A stretch of 64,000 bases of DNA, taken from an uncultured Lachnospiraceae bacterium. GTDB lineage: Bacteria > Bacillota > Clostridia > Lachnospirales > Lachnospiraceae. Positions 31,772-40,763 of this stretch are shown here, piece by piece; position 1 is the first letter of the stretch; each line of letters starts with the position of its first letter. A program made the position numbers and the translations under genes. The notes beneath the pieces were generated by a model. That model saw only the letters and a program-made list of their open reading frames with translations, was not told where the DNA came from and did no database searches. Where the stretch lies: NCBI GenBank assembly GCA_934402055.1, contig CAKRTC010000007.1, positions 1 to 64,000 on the forward strand, read 5' to 3'.

Positions 31772-32908
31772 CTAAAATGTATTTGCAAGATAGGAATTAC
31801 CCACGTAGGTAGCCCCTAACACTGCCGTTTCTACTGTTCTTTCGTAATGCTGGCTCATGTATGCCGCACCCATGTAACACAATCCCAGTACAGCATCATG
31901 CTTATAGTCAATGCCCCAGCCGCTTTCTACTCTCTTAAGTCTCTCGTCCAGCGCCGCTATTGCCTCTTTGGTTTCTTTCGTGCCTGCCTCTGCCTGCTTT
32001 TTCACTTCCTGCATGGCTGCTGCCAGCTCTTCAATTTGCAGTTGCAGGCTGCCTGCTATGTCCTCGCCCAGCTTGTCCTTGATACTCTCAAACCATGTGT
32101 TAAATTCGTTTTCAGCGTCTGACTGGAATAGCTTAATTTTTGCCATAAAGTCCGTATAGGCGCTTAAAAGTTCCTTGTCCCAGTTGTCAAGTGTGCTTTC
32201 AAAACTGTTGTATCTTTCGTTAAACTGGCTTTCATACTGCGCAAATAAGCCCTCTGTCTTGCTTACGTAGCTGTCATATACGCCCGCAATCTCTGTAAGG
32301 TACTTTTCCATACTCTGCTTATATGCGCTGAACTCGTCCAGCACGGCTGCGCTGTAGGTGTTGAAAAAGTCCGTAAACTGCTTTGTAAGCACGCTTGCGT
32401 CTATTTCTTCCACCGTTCCTGTTACAATGCCGCAGACTGCGCTATTAAACCGCTGGTCTGTGATGTTCTGCGTCTGTATCCTTGTTACGCCCTTGCCTAC
32501 GTAAATATCTGCAAGCGCAAGCTCCCATATTTCCGTAGTGCGTGTTACTGCCGTTGCTGTCGGCTTTGCAGACGGTGTGCCTTTCAGCACCGCAATATAC
32601 ATATCTCTTTGCGGCAAATCCCAGCGAACTACTACCCTGTCCACCCTGTTAAGCGCTCCCTCTGCCGTATCCAGTGTTACGCTAAGCGTTGCAGGATTTC
32701 TAAAGGCGTAGCCGTTTATAAAGGCATAGCCTGCATTTACTCTTATTTCCATGCCGCTGTAAGCTACCACCTGTAGCCCGTCGCTCGGCTTTGGAAAAAT
32801 GCCGTTTGCAATGAAAGTAGCAAAGTACCACGCCCAATCCTCGGCTTTATATACCCTGTCGTACTCTCCGTCTACTGCCACGGCATTAAACGGTAAGCTG
32901 TTTGCCAT
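31772..32908 (-). CDS. baseplate/upper tail-tip protein with coiled coil
   Basis: 378 residues. The N-terminal domain (about 1-170, 'FNAVAVDGEYDRVYKAEDWAWYF', 'INGYAFRNPATLSVTLD') is typical of siphovirus receptor-binding-complex proteins that attach to Dit/Tal. A long charged helical region (about 190-325) predicts a coiled coil, and a small hydrophobic C-terminal piece follows. It lies between the Gp37-like tail-tip protein and the DGR target, as expected for a scaffold carrying the variable protein. Confidence 0.8.
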   Translation of the reverse strand: MANSLPFNAVAVDGEYDRVYKAEDWAWYFATFIANGIFPKPSDGLQVVAYSGMEIRVNAGYAFINGYAFRNPATLSVTLDTAEGALNRVDRVVVRWDLPQRDMYIAVLKGTPSAKPTATAVTRTTEIWELALADIYVGKGVTRIQTQNITDQRFNSAVCGIVTGTVEEIDASVLTKQFTDFFNTYSAAVLDEFSAYKQSMEKYLTEIAGVYDSYVSKTEGLFAQYESQFNERYNSFESTLDNWDKELLSAYTDFMAKIKLFQSDAENEFNTWFESIKDKLGEDIAGSLQLQIEELAAAMQEVKKQAEAGTKETKEAIAALDERLKRVESGWGIDYKHDAVLGLCYMGAAYMSQHYERTVETAVLGATYVGNSYLANTF

Positions 32909-32913
32909 TTCTG

Positions 32914-34068
32914 CTACCTCACTTTCCTAATCTGATCTACCAGCGTCGGCAGGCTGTCGCCAAAAGTCGCCTCTATGGTTTCCTCGCCTTTCTGGTATGT
33001 TTCTGTTACTTCTGTAATGCGTGCATCTATCTGTATGCCCCACTTGGTTTCTTTGCAAGTAATACGGTCGCCTAAATCAAAATCAGCCTTAAATTTTAAG
33101 TTTGAATTTGTATTTATGGTACTTACAAAATTTATGTTCTTTCCGTAGTTTTCCAGCTCTGCGCCGCCTCTCGTTTTCAGCATTGCAATATAGGTATTCA
33201 ACGGTATTGTTACCTCTGTTTCCCCCTGCTGGTACTTTCTGGCAATGTCCGTAGCGTCGCAGAATACCTCTACTAAATCCAGCCCCGTTGCGCCCTCGCC
33301 GTCCACTGTGGTTACTGGCTGGCTGCCGTCGTCGTCAGCTGCTCCCTGCACATAAATAAAGTTGCCGCAGTTCTCTATACTGGCTGTATATTCCTGCTCG
33401 TTGACATTATCAAAATCTCTTGAAAATATGCAGGGTGTGTTACCCTCGGTATTTGTGGCTGTAAGGTCATTGCCCTTATACAGATAAAAGCCAAACATTC
33501 CCTCTCTTTCGTTAAGCAGAATGTCATAGCCCAGCTTTCCAGCCTGCGCCCTTGCCTTTACTTCCTGCCCCAGTTGTGCGTATACCTCGTTTGCATATTC
33601 AACCGCCACGCCGTCTATGGTTTCCTGCGCCAGAAATGCAAACAATGGAAAACGCCGCTTTGTTCCTGCTGTGCTGCCGCAGTTGTTCTTTACCATAAGG
33701 TTTATTAGATACTGGTTTGTACCTGTCGCCACAATCTGCGGATAAATGCAGCGCTTATTAAGCCACCAGCTAAGCATATAGCCCTGTGCCTCTAACTGCT
33801 CTAAGCCGTTCTCGTCTTTGGTAATGTGTACGTATGTTATCTGCGCTGCCCTGCGCCATACGCCGCCGTCAGCGGTCTTTACTTCCTTTTTTCCGTCGTG
33901 CTTGGTTATTAAGTTACCCTCTACCAGCAAACGGCTGTTATTGTCCGTAATCGGCGCAAGCAGGCTAAAAGTTCCTACGTCAAAATACTTTGTATGCCAT
34001 AGCAGGCTTGCCAGCTCGTCTATAGCTCCCAGTGGCTGTACTGTTTTATCGAATACTCTAAGCTCCAT
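32914..34068 (-). CDS. siphovirus ReqiPepy6 Gp37-like tail-tip protein
   Basis: 384 residues. The start 'LRVFDKTVQPLGAIDELASL' and 'WWLNKRCI' region and the end 'ITEVTETYQKGEETIEATFG' match the Gp37-like family, the Tal-type tail-tip protein of Gram-positive siphophages. It forms the tip beneath Dit. The gene starts 4 bp after the Dit gene. Confidence 0.85.
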   Translation of the reverse strand: MELRVFDKTVQPLGAIDELASLLWHTKYFDVGTFSLLAPITDNNSRLLVEGNLITKHDGKKEVKTADGGVWRRAAQITYVHITKDENGLEQLEAQGYMLSWWLNKRCIYPQIVATGTNQYLINLMVKNNCGSTAGTKRRFPLFAFLAQETIDGVAVEYANEVYAQLGQEVKARAQAGKLGYDILLNEREGMFGFYLYKGNDLTATNTEGNTPCIFSRDFDNVNEQEYTASIENCGNFIYVQGAADDDGSQPVTTVDGEGATGLDLVEVFCDATDIARKYQQGETEVTIPLNTYIAMLKTRGGAELENYGKNINFVSTINTNSNLKFKADFDLGDRITCKETKWGIQIDARITEVTETYQKGEETIEATFGDSLPTLVDQIRKVR

Positions 34069-34072
34069 ACCG

Positions 34073-34960
34073 TCACACTCCTAAAAATTCCTTGCTGTAG
34101 AATATGGATACTTCCAGAGAATTTACGCCGCTGGCTGCATCATACCTAAACATATTGTCGCCTATGGCAAGCTGCATAAATGTACTGTCTACATCAATGT
34201 AGCGGAAATAGTCGGTTTCTACGCCGTCCCTTATCAGTTTAGCGCCCTTGCTGCCGTACTTCGTGTTAATCTCTATCACGTCGCCCGTTTTCATAGTGGC
34301 GTTAATCTGTATAAATTCCTCTGTATCCACATTAAGCAGTATCGGGTTTGAAACTGTCCCCAGTGCTGTAAACCTTATCCTCATTCCTGTTGATACGTCG
34401 CCCTCGTTGTAGCAGTCCACTATTACGCTTTCCGCTCGGTATCCGTATATCATGCTCTTTGTGCTGTCCTTTTCGATAACGCAAGGAAAATGCCACGCAG
34501 CCACCCAGCTTGCTATATCCTCTTTTGTTTCTTCCTCTTCCCGCCAGAACGGGTTAAGGCACTCTATTTGTAAATCAAACTCATAAAGTACCTCTTTCTT
34601 TAGTATCTTAGGCTCTCCATACGCCCTGCAATCAATCACACGCTTAAAGCCGCCGTACTCATATATCAGCGTAGCGCTAAGCTCTGGGTTAAATATCTTA
34701 AGCATACGGCGGCGCAGTTCCAATGCCTGCGCCTTGTCCCGTGTGTTGATATGCCCCACTACGTCTATGTCCCTCGCCTCGATACGCTGCCCTATGTAGG
34801 TGTCGCCGTGCTGCCCCATACTGTTTGTGCTGTAAATGACGCTCGTAACGCCGGAAATGCCCTCTACGTCTTTACTTATATTGCAATGGTATACGCTGTC
34901 TACTCCCAGCTCTAACCGCTCGCCCCTTGAATTTATGTAAGTCAGTTTTTCATTTTCCAT
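34073..34960 (-). CDS. distal tail protein (Dit)
   Basis: 295 residues. The N-terminal tail-ring domain contains 'HCNISKDVEGISGVTSVIY' and 'DIDVVGHINTRDKAQALELR', and the C-terminal galectin-like part contains 'IECLNPFWREEEE'. This is the usual Dit architecture of siphophages. It lies just after the tape measure and caps the tail tube for attachment of the tip. Confidence 0.88.
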   Translation of the reverse strand: MENEKLTYINSRGERLELGVDSVYHCNISKDVEGISGVTSVIYSTNSMGQHGDTYIGQRIEARDIDVVGHINTRDKAQALELRRRMLKIFNPELSATLIYEYGGFKRVIDCRAYGEPKILKKEVLYEFDLQIECLNPFWREEEETKEDIASWVAAWHFPCVIEKDSTKSMIYGYRAESVIVDCYNEGDVSTGMRIRFTALGTVSNPILLNVDTEEFIQINATMKTGDVIEINTKYGSKGAKLIRDGVETDYFRYIDVDSTFMQLAIGDNMFRYDAASGVNSLEVSIFYSKEFLGV

Positions 34961-34963
34961 GTG

Positions 34964-37900
34964 TTACACCGTCCTTGCTATCATTCTGAACTGTCGGGCT
35001 GCCTCTTTCTGCTGCTTTGCATAGTCCGTGGTATTCGCATAAATGTACTGATTAACGACTACGCCACCCGCTGCGCTGCCGCCACCTCTTGGCTTTGGCT
35101 TTTTGTCGTCGTAATCGTATGTAAAGTCTTTTCCTACATTTACCTTTGCGTCTACGTCGAACTCCTGCGGTACGCTGTCCTCGATCATTTTCTTAACGCC
35201 GCCGATTTCATCAGAAAAACCAACGCCGATACCCTGCGCCAGATATACGCCGATTTCGTCACGCATCAGCTTAGACGGGCTGGCAATTCCAAATAAATCC
35301 TTAAGGAAGTCGGTAACATTGCCTACCCAGCCGCTTATTTTGTCCTTTATCCACTGCGTAGCTCCGTTTATGCCGTTCCAGATGCCCTCTACCATGTTTT
35401 TACCGAACCCTGCAAACGTACTGCCAATGTCCTTAAATACGCCTGTTATTCCAGTAATTACATTTTTCATGCCCTCTACGGCTTTGTTCTTTACTTCTGT
35501 ACCCCATGTAGCCACTTTGGAAATTGCACCAGAAATGCTGTTATAAATCTTTTGCGGTATTTCCTTAACAATCGTAACAATGCCCGTTACCATTATGTTC
35601 ATTACCTCTTTGGCTTTCGTAAGCATATTTGCGCCCCACGTAGCCACTTTGGTAACTGCTCCTACTATGCTGTTCCAGATTTTCTGCGGTACTTCTTTTA
35701 CGATAGTAACAATGCCTGTTACCATTGCGTTCATTACCTCTTTGGCTTTCGTAAGCATATTTGCGCCCCACGTAGCCACTTTGGTAACTGCTCCTACTAT
35801 GCTGTTCCAGATTTTAGCAGGCGTTTCTTTCACAATCGTTACAATGTTCGTAAGCATGGTGTTCATTACTTCTTTGGCTTTGGTCTGCATATTTGCGCCC
35901 CATGTAGCCACTCTGGTAACTGCGCTTACTATGCTGTTCCAGATTTTAGCAGGCGTTTCTTTCACAATCGTTACAATGCCCGTTACCATTGTGTTCATTA
36001 CCTCTTTGGCTTTCGTAAGCATATTTGCGCCCCACGTAGCCACTTTGGCAACTGCGCTTACTATACTGTTCCAGATTTTCTGCGGCAGCTCCTTAACAAT
36101 ATCTATAACTTTCGTTACAAAATCTGTTATAACTGTGCCGCCTTTTTCCTGCATATTTGCGCCCCACTCTGCTATTTTCTCAACTCCCGCAGCGATTGCC
36201 TGCGGTATCAGAGTAGGTAGCTCTTTTATTTTATTTATTATTGTCGTTACCAGCTTGCCTGCCGCCGTCAAAATCTTAGGCAGCCCCGTAATCAGTCCTG
36301 TTACAATGGCTGCTATAATCTGCGGTATGGCTGCGATTAAAAGCGGTATTGCATCTATGATGCCGTCGATCAATGCAACTATAATATCGCCCGCACTTTC
36401 GATAATAAGCGGTATGCCCTCAACCAGTGCATTTATGATAGCTGTTATGATTTCCGGCAGCGCCTCAATCAGTACGGGCAGCGCTGCTACCAGTCCCTGT
36501 GCCAGCCCCGTAAGCAGCTGTAATGCTGCTGTAATCAGCAACGGTATATTTTCTATCAGCATGGTTACAATGTTCGTAACCACCGTTACGATTGTTGGCA
36601 GCAATGTAGGTAACGCTTGTGCGATACCTTGCGCCAATTCCGTAATAATCTGTACGCCTGCCTCTAAAAGCTGCGGTAATATGGTAAGCAGTGTATCTAT
36701 GATTGTCGGTATAATCTGCCCGATTATGCTTATCATTTCCGGCAGCATTCCAACCAGCGTATTAAGCAAGTCCTGTACGCCGCTCATTAAAGGCGGTAAT
36801 AACTCCTGTATAACCTGTGGTATATACGTTGCAAGCTGCTCTACGATTTCTCCCAGTCCGCTTACCAGCCTCGGTACTGTTTCTATTACCCTCGGTGCTA
36901 TATTCCCTACCACTGTTACGATACTGTCTACCAGATTGCTTGTAAGCTGTGAGAAATTCGCCTCGCTGTCTGCCATTCCAGCTACCCAGTTGTCCCACGC
37001 TGAACTCATGGAACTAACCGAACCCTCTATTGTTGTACTTGCCTCTTTTGCCGTTGTCCCTGTTATGCCCATTTCCGTCTGTACGACGTGAATAGCGTCT
37101 ACAATGTCTGAATATGATGAAATATCGTACTTAATGCCGGATAGCTTGCTTGCATCATCAAGCAGCCGCTGCATTTCCTCTTTTGTACCGCCATATCCCA
37201 GCTTTAAGTTATCCAGCATGGTGTAATTCTGCTTTGCAAAACCGTTATAGGCGTTCTGTATAAGTGATATGTCAGTACCCATTTTATTTGCATTGTCTGA
37301 CATATCCGTAATTGCCACGTTTGCTTTTTCTGCTGCCGCTGCCGTGTCATTATTCATGCTGGCAAGCAGCGACGCTGAAAAGCTGGTAACTGTTTCCATG
37401 TACTCATTTGCAGACATTCCGGCTGTTTTATATGCGTCGTTTGCATAACCGACAACCGTATCAGACGACGTTTTGAAAAGAGTTTCTACGCCGCCTACAA
37501 GCTGTTCCTGTGCTGCGTATCCCTCTATTGCTTTTGTGGTAAGCGCTCCTATGGCTGTTGCCGCTCCCGCAACTGCTGCCGCCGTCGCCGCTGCTGCCGC
37601 TTTAAGCGCTGTACCCATTCCGCTTAGCACGCTTGTAAATCCAGAAAATTTGCCCTTTGCGTCATCTGCCTGTTCCCCGCTGTCTTTTATTTCCTTTCCC
37701 ATTTCGTCAGCGGCTTTTTCTGCTTTTTCCATTTCGTCAGTCGTTTTGCCTAATTCCTGCTCTGTCTTTACAAGCGCTGCTTTCTGGTAATTTAACTGGG
37801 TTTCAAGTTTTTTACTTTCTTCGCTATTGTCTCCTGTTGCCTTGCGACATTTTTCTAAAGCCGCCTCGGTTTCTTTTACCTTTTTTGCCTGCTCGTCGTA

Positions 37901-38095
37901 TGTTTTCTGTAGTACCGTCTGCTTTGCTTTCAGCGCATCTACGCTGCTTGCGTTGTCCTTATATTCAGCCGTTACAAGTTTCATTTCAGAATTAAGCACT
38001 TTAAGGGTGCTGTTAATTTCCTTGCAGGCTGCTTTATACTCTGCCTCTCCGTCAAAACTTAACCTTGTTTTGACGTTCTGCGTCTTATCTGCCAT
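34964..38095 (-). CDS. tail tape measure protein
   Basis: 1043 residues. It sets tail length. The N-terminus is a charged coiled coil (about 15-150). Alanine-rich hydrophobic stretches at about 155-190 and 400-640 can cross membranes. A tandem array of a 44-residue unit lies at about 660-860 (four good copies plus partial ones, 'KIWNSIVSAVTRVATWGANM' in each). The C-terminus holds 'LFGIASPSKLMRDEIG', a tape-measure signature. At about 0.15 nm per residue the tail would be near 155 nm; that is inference. Confidence 0.95.
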   Translation of the reverse strand: MADKTQNVKTRLSFDGEAEYKAACKEINSTLKVLNSEMKLVTAEYKDNASSVDALKAKQTVLQKTYDEQAKKVKETEAALEKCRKATGDNSEESKKLETQLNYQKAALVKTEQELGKTTDEMEKAEKAADEMGKEIKDSGEQADDAKGKFSGFTSVLSGMGTALKAAAAATAAAVAGAATAIGALTTKAIEGYAAQEQLVGGVETLFKTSSDTVVGYANDAYKTAGMSANEYMETVTSFSASLLASMNNDTAAAAEKANVAITDMSDNANKMGTDISLIQNAYNGFAKQNYTMLDNLKLGYGGTKEEMQRLLDDASKLSGIKYDISSYSDIVDAIHVVQTEMGITGTTAKEASTTIEGSVSSMSSAWDNWVAGMADSEANFSQLTSNLVDSIVTVVGNIAPRVIETVPRLVSGLGEIVEQLATYIPQVIQELLPPLMSGVQDLLNTLVGMLPEMISIIGQIIPTIIDTLLTILPQLLEAGVQIITELAQGIAQALPTLLPTIVTVVTNIVTMLIENIPLLITAALQLLTGLAQGLVAALPVLIEALPEIITAIINALVEGIPLIIESAGDIIVALIDGIIDAIPLLIAAIPQIIAAIVTGLITGLPKILTAAGKLVTTIINKIKELPTLIPQAIAAGVEKIAEWGANMQEKGGTVITDFVTKVIDIVKELPQKIWNSIVSAVAKVATWGANMLTKAKEVMNTMVTGIVTIVKETPAKIWNSIVSAVTRVATWGANMQTKAKEVMNTMLTNIVTIVKETPAKIWNSIVGAVTKVATWGANMLTKAKEVMNAMVTGIVTIVKEVPQKIWNSIVGAVTKVATWGANMLTKAKEVMNIMVTGIVTIVKEIPQKIYNSISGAISKVATWGTEVKNKAVEGMKNVITGITGVFKDIGSTFAGFGKNMVEGIWNGINGATQWIKDKISGWVGNVTDFLKDLFGIASPSKLMRDEIGVYLAQGIGVGFSDEIGGVKKMIEDSVPQEFDVDAKVNVGKDFTYDYDDKKPKPRGGGSAAGGVVVNQYIYANTTDYAKQQKEAARQFRMIARTV
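35560..36130. repeat. 132-bp tandem repeat within the tape measure gene
   Basis: A 132-bp (44-codon) unit recurs about 4.5 times with high DNA identity; for example 35576 onward against 35708 onward. It adds or removes tail length in 44-residue steps if copies are gained or lost. Confidence 0.9.
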
Positions 38096-38097
38096 AA

Positions 38098-38331
38098 TTA
38101 AAAGCCCCCTAACGCTATGTCTATATCGTCCATGTTTTCTGTAGCTGCTGGCGTTCCCGCCTGTTCCTGTCGGAAAATGTGCGGGTTATATTCCTTGTGA
38201 TATTTAAACAGTGTCGTTATCTGGTATGGTGTTTTTCTCCACGCCTCACGTTCCCTGTATCTCAAAAGCACTACTGCAATATACAAAAGCCGTGCAGTAT
38301 CTAATTTTCCTGCACGGCTGCCCTGTTTCCC
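38098..38331 (-). CDS. tail assembly chaperone, -1 frame extension (GT-type)
   Basis: The reading frame ending at 38098 has no good start of its own; a TTG at 38286 is the only candidate. It continues upstream without a stop to the slippery site at 38325-38331 and there joins the 38301-38705 gene in the -1 frame. The C-terminus ends in 'MDDIDIALGGF'. Produced by frameshift it would be the long form of the tail chaperone, which usually contacts the tape measure. The tape measure gene starts 3 bp after its stop. Confidence 0.8.
   Translation of the reverse strand, partial: GKQGSRAGKLDTARLLYIAVVLLRYREREAWRKTPYQITTLFKYHKEYNPHIFRQEQAGTPAATENMDDIDIALGGF
38288..38331 (-). promoter_or_regulatory. 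programmed -1 frameshift signal: GGGAAAC plus hairpin
   Basis: On the minus strand the heptamer G GGA AAC (38325-38331) is in the correct X XXY YYZ phase of the upstream gene. After 5 nt a perfect 10-bp stem AGCCGTGCAG/CTGCACGGCT (38288-38297 and 38310-38319) with a 12-nt loop follows and encloses the zero-frame stop. A -1 slip continues through to the stop at 38098. Confidence 0.88.
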
Positions 38332-38705
38332 TCTTCTGTTGTTTCTTCTCCGTCGTTTTCGTTCTCTGTGTCGCTGTTGTCTCCCGCAGTTCCTCTGTAG
38401 AACGATTTAAAAATAGCGTTCTGTACTTCCTGCAAATTTCCTGCGTGTATCAGTCTGCCTACCCTCTTCTCTTCAAGCAGCTGGGCGTTTTCGTCCTCTG
38501 CTAAAAGTGCCTCGTTAATAAGCAGCGTAAGTAACCACCTTGTATCTTTAAAAAGGTTTGGGTTATCTTTATTGAATACCTCACTTAATTTGTCGTAGCC
38601 CCCAAACTTTTCCTGTACTTCGTCTAATGCGTTCAGCGAAAAAAGTAAACCATATTCTTTGCCGTTCAGCTCTACGGGAAAAGCCCCGCTCTTTAATGCT
38701 CCCAT
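38301..38705 (-). CDS. tail assembly chaperone (G-type, short form)
   Basis: 134 residues, soluble and acidic at its C-terminus ('DTENENDGEETTEEGN'). It sits between the major tail protein and the tape measure, the fixed place of tail chaperones. It ends at TAG 22 nt past the GGGAAAC slippery heptamer in its own frame (Glu-Gly-Asn codons). Shine-Dalgarno AGG is upstream. Family named by position and by the frameshift layout. Confidence 0.85.
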   Translation of the reverse strand: MGALKSGAFPVELNGKEYGLLFSLNALDEVQEKFGGYDKLSEVFNKDNPNLFKDTRWLLTLLINEALLAEDENAQLLEEKRVGRLIHAGNLQEVQNAIFKSFYRGTAGDNSDTENENDGEETTEEGNRAAVQEN

Positions 38706-38754
38706 GATATAAAATTAAGGCGCAGCCCATGCTACGCCTCTCTCCTTTCCTGTT

Positions 38755-39318
38755 TTATACACTTTCCATTGCTGCTGCCTTTTCCGGCACTGCTGTAAAC
38801 CACGTCTTAGCCGCTGCGCTTTCCTCTGTTCCCACAAAGTCAGCTTTCCACAAATTATCTTTCTTTCTCGTTGTAAAAGATGCCTCAATATCCGGCGTGT
38901 TAAACTTGATGCTCTCGCCCTTTGTTTCGTACTTTTCAGACGGCACTTTAAATTTTGCTTTAAGCAGCCATACGTAACGGTATTTACCGCCCGTTTTCTT
39001 AGCTCTGAACCCTACAGCAACGTACGGCGGCTCGTCCTCTTTTCCCGCCCATACTACGCTGTTCTTGTCTACTGCCTGCCCCAGCAGCTCTGCCAGCACT
39101 TCCGGCGTAAGGTCTTTAATTCCCAGCTTAAGCGTTCCGCTTGCAAACTCTGTGACGCTCTCGCTTAATGTGTCGTCTGCATACAAGCTGCCGTCTGCTG
39201 TCTTTACGGATAAATCGGCGCTCATTGCCTCTGCCATTTTCTTAGGTGTCCCGTAGCTCTCTGCTCCGTCTGCCTCTGTGCATACGGCGTAATATAAATC
39301 TTTCAGTCCCAGTGTCAT
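38755..39318 (-). CDS. major tail protein (phi13-type)
   Basis: 187 residues. The start 'LGLKDLYYAVCTEADGAESYG' and central 'YVAVGFRAKKTGGKYRYVWLLKAKF' match the phi13-family major tail proteins of Gram-positive siphophages. It polymerises into the tail tube. It lies between the tail terminator and the tail chaperone. No C-terminal Ig-like extension. Confidence 0.92.
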   Translation of the reverse strand: MTLGLKDLYYAVCTEADGAESYGTPKKMAEAMSADLSVKTADGSLYADDTLSESVTEFASGTLKLGIKDLTPEVLAELLGQAVDKNSVVWAGKEDEPPYVAVGFRAKKTGGKYRYVWLLKAKFKVPSEKYETKGESIKFNTPDIEASFTTRKKDNLWKADFVGTEESAAAKTWFTAVPEKAAAMESV

Positions 39319-39325
39319 TGTTTAA

Positions 39326-39652
39326 TCACTCCTCTTTCAAAATCTCGACTGTGATAGGCACTAACCAGTACCCCGTTTCTGTTTCGTAGCTTTCTGCGTC
39401 TATGCTGTTGATATAAACGCCTGCTGCTTTCAATACCTCTTTTGTCTTATCAAGTTGCGCCTCAAAATCGCCCTTATGAAAAAGCGTAACTCTATACATT
39501 TCCCTGTGCGCTTTCTCTTCGTCGTCTGCATTTACCGCAGGCGTACCCAGCAGCCGCAGAAACGTATAATATGCGTCTGGCTTATCCCGTCCAGTGTAAA
39601 CGCCTCTCTGGGCTGGCAACCCTGCGCTTTCTAAAATCTCCTGTATACTCAT
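39326..39652 (-). CDS. tail terminator/completion protein
   Basis: 108 residues, alpha/beta ('MYRVTLFHKGDFEAQLDKTKEVLKAAG' region), typical of the small protein that closes the tail tube at the head side. Called by size, fold pattern and place between the HK97 gp10-like gene and the major tail protein. It overlaps its upstream neighbour by 4 bp. Confidence 0.75.
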   Translation of the reverse strand: MSIQEILESAGLPAQRGVYTGRDKPDAYYTFLRLLGTPAVNADDEEKAHREMYRVTLFHKGDFEAQLDKTKEVLKAAGVYINSIDAESYETETGYWLVPITVEILKEE

Positions 39653-40080
39653 TCGCCTGTTTCACTCTCCCATATACTGCGCTGTGCCTCTACTACCTTT
39701 TCGTGTGCCTTTTCGTTTGCCACTGTCATATAAGGGCGTGCAGCGTGGCTGCTTGTGCCGTACTCTGCCACAAAGCCGATTGTTGCATAGCGCACCTTGC
39801 TTTTATCTTTTTTTCTGTCGTTTCCATGCTTTGCCCGTCCCTGTGGATATATCTCTACGTATTTCTCCGTATCGTCGCCCTTTACGTCCGTAGCTTTTAT
39901 GGAATTGATAAAACCGCCCGTTTCATTCAGTCCCATTGCCTGTGCCTCTGCTCTCTGTGCCTCTATCAGCACATCAGCACCAGCTTTAAGCATTTTGGGG
40001 ACTGCCTCAACTGTAGCCGCCTCTCTCCGGCTGAAAGCGTCTATAATATCTTCCAGCCCGACTGTATTAAATTCTCCCAT
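39649..40080 (-). CDS. HK97 gp10-like head-tail/tail-completion protein
   Basis: 143 residues. 'FVAEYGTSSHAARPYMTVANEKA' near the end is the HK97 gp10 signature (GTS..ARPFM). The N-terminus is helical. These proteins join head and tail. Start 2 bp after the head-closure gene. Confidence 0.9.
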   Translation of the reverse strand: MGEFNTVGLEDIIDAFSRREAATVEAVPKMLKAGADVLIEAQRAEAQAMGLNETGGFINSIKATDVKGDDTEKYVEIYPQGRAKHGNDRKKDKSKVRYATIGFVAEYGTSSHAARPYMTVANEKAHEKVVEAQRSIWESETGE

Positions 40081-40082
40081 GC

Positions 40083-40406
40083 TTACGCCTCGTTTCTGTG
40101 GCGTAAATCTGTAAGCGTAAGCTCTATGGTGTCTGTCCCTGTATCGTAGGTCTTAAGCACAAAATAGCGCCGCCCGTTTACTTCTACTACGTCCTCACCG
40201 CCATAATCTGCCTTGTGTACCTCGTACTTTGCCTCTACCAGCTTTCCTGTCTGCTGGCTCTTAAAATATTCACTATACCCTACTGATTTTTTATTACAGA
40301 ATACAGTGCGGGCGCTTTCTTCCGGCTTTACTGCAAAGCCGTTTTTATTTACCCTGTTTTCTGCTGTTGTTTCTGCAATAAGTGTTAATTCGTCCAGCCA
40401 CTCCAC
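40083..40406 (-). CDS. head closure protein (SPP1 gp16-like)
   Basis: About 107 residues, mostly beta ('WLDELTLIAETT', 'YEVHKADYGGEDVVEVNGRRYFVL'), the usual phage head-tail stopper. The frame is open to 40547, but the upstream part overlaps the head-tail connector gene and lacks a start. GTG at 40406 or 40421 is more plausible, with a G-rich Shine-Dalgarno just upstream. Confidence 0.8.
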   Translation of the reverse strand: MEWLDELTLIAETTAENRVNKNGFAVKPEESARTVFCNKKSVGYSEYFKSQQTGKLVEAKYEVHKADYGGEDVVEVNGRRYFVLKTYDTGTDTIELTLTDLRHRNEA

Positions 40407-40410
40407 CGCT

Positions 40411-40755
40411 TTACACCCCACTTTCTGTGCTGCTGGTGTCCGTTTCGGACACTTGCGGCGCTGTGTTGTATTCTGCTGATAAAGATAAGCGCATTTTAAG
40501 TGCGTCGTATGACTTTCTAAATTGTTCCGCAGCATTGTTAAAACCAAACTCTGCCTTGCAATACAGTGTAATTGCTCTGATAATCAACCCGTCTGTCTCT
40601 TTTATCACTTTTACGCCGTCGTTTTTCATATCAGCTTTGCAGGCGGCTATACAGTCGTTTATTTCCTCTGTGATTTTCTCACTGGTGCTGCTTATACGCA
40701 GCGCCGCCCGCATCTTCTCGGTTAATGTTGTGGTATCTGCTGCCATAGCCTGCAC
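40411..40755 (-). CDS. head-tail connector (gp6-like adaptor)
   Basis: 114 residues, all helical ('MRAALRISSTSEKITEEINDCIAACKADM' region), with the pattern of HK97 gp6/SPP1 gp15 adaptors that sit on the portal ring. It follows the SAP-like protein gene. The start may be the second ATG ('MAADTTTL'). Confidence 0.85.
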   Translation of the reverse strand: MQAMAADTTTLTEKMRAALRISSTSEKITEEINDCIAACKADMKNDGVKVIKETDGLIIRAITLYCKAEFGFNNAAEQFRKSYDALKMRLSLSAEYNTAPQVSETDTSSTESGV

Positions 40756-40763
40756 CCTCTTTC

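Noticed and set aside
35580..37091. Long open frame on the plus strand opposite the tape measure gene
   Set aside because: It is antisense to a repetitive, Ala/Val-rich real gene; its composition is a shadow of the repeats and it has no start context or family signature.
34964..38095. Tape measure repeats as a second DGR target
   Set aside because: The copies differ at all bases, not only at adenines, and no second template matches them.
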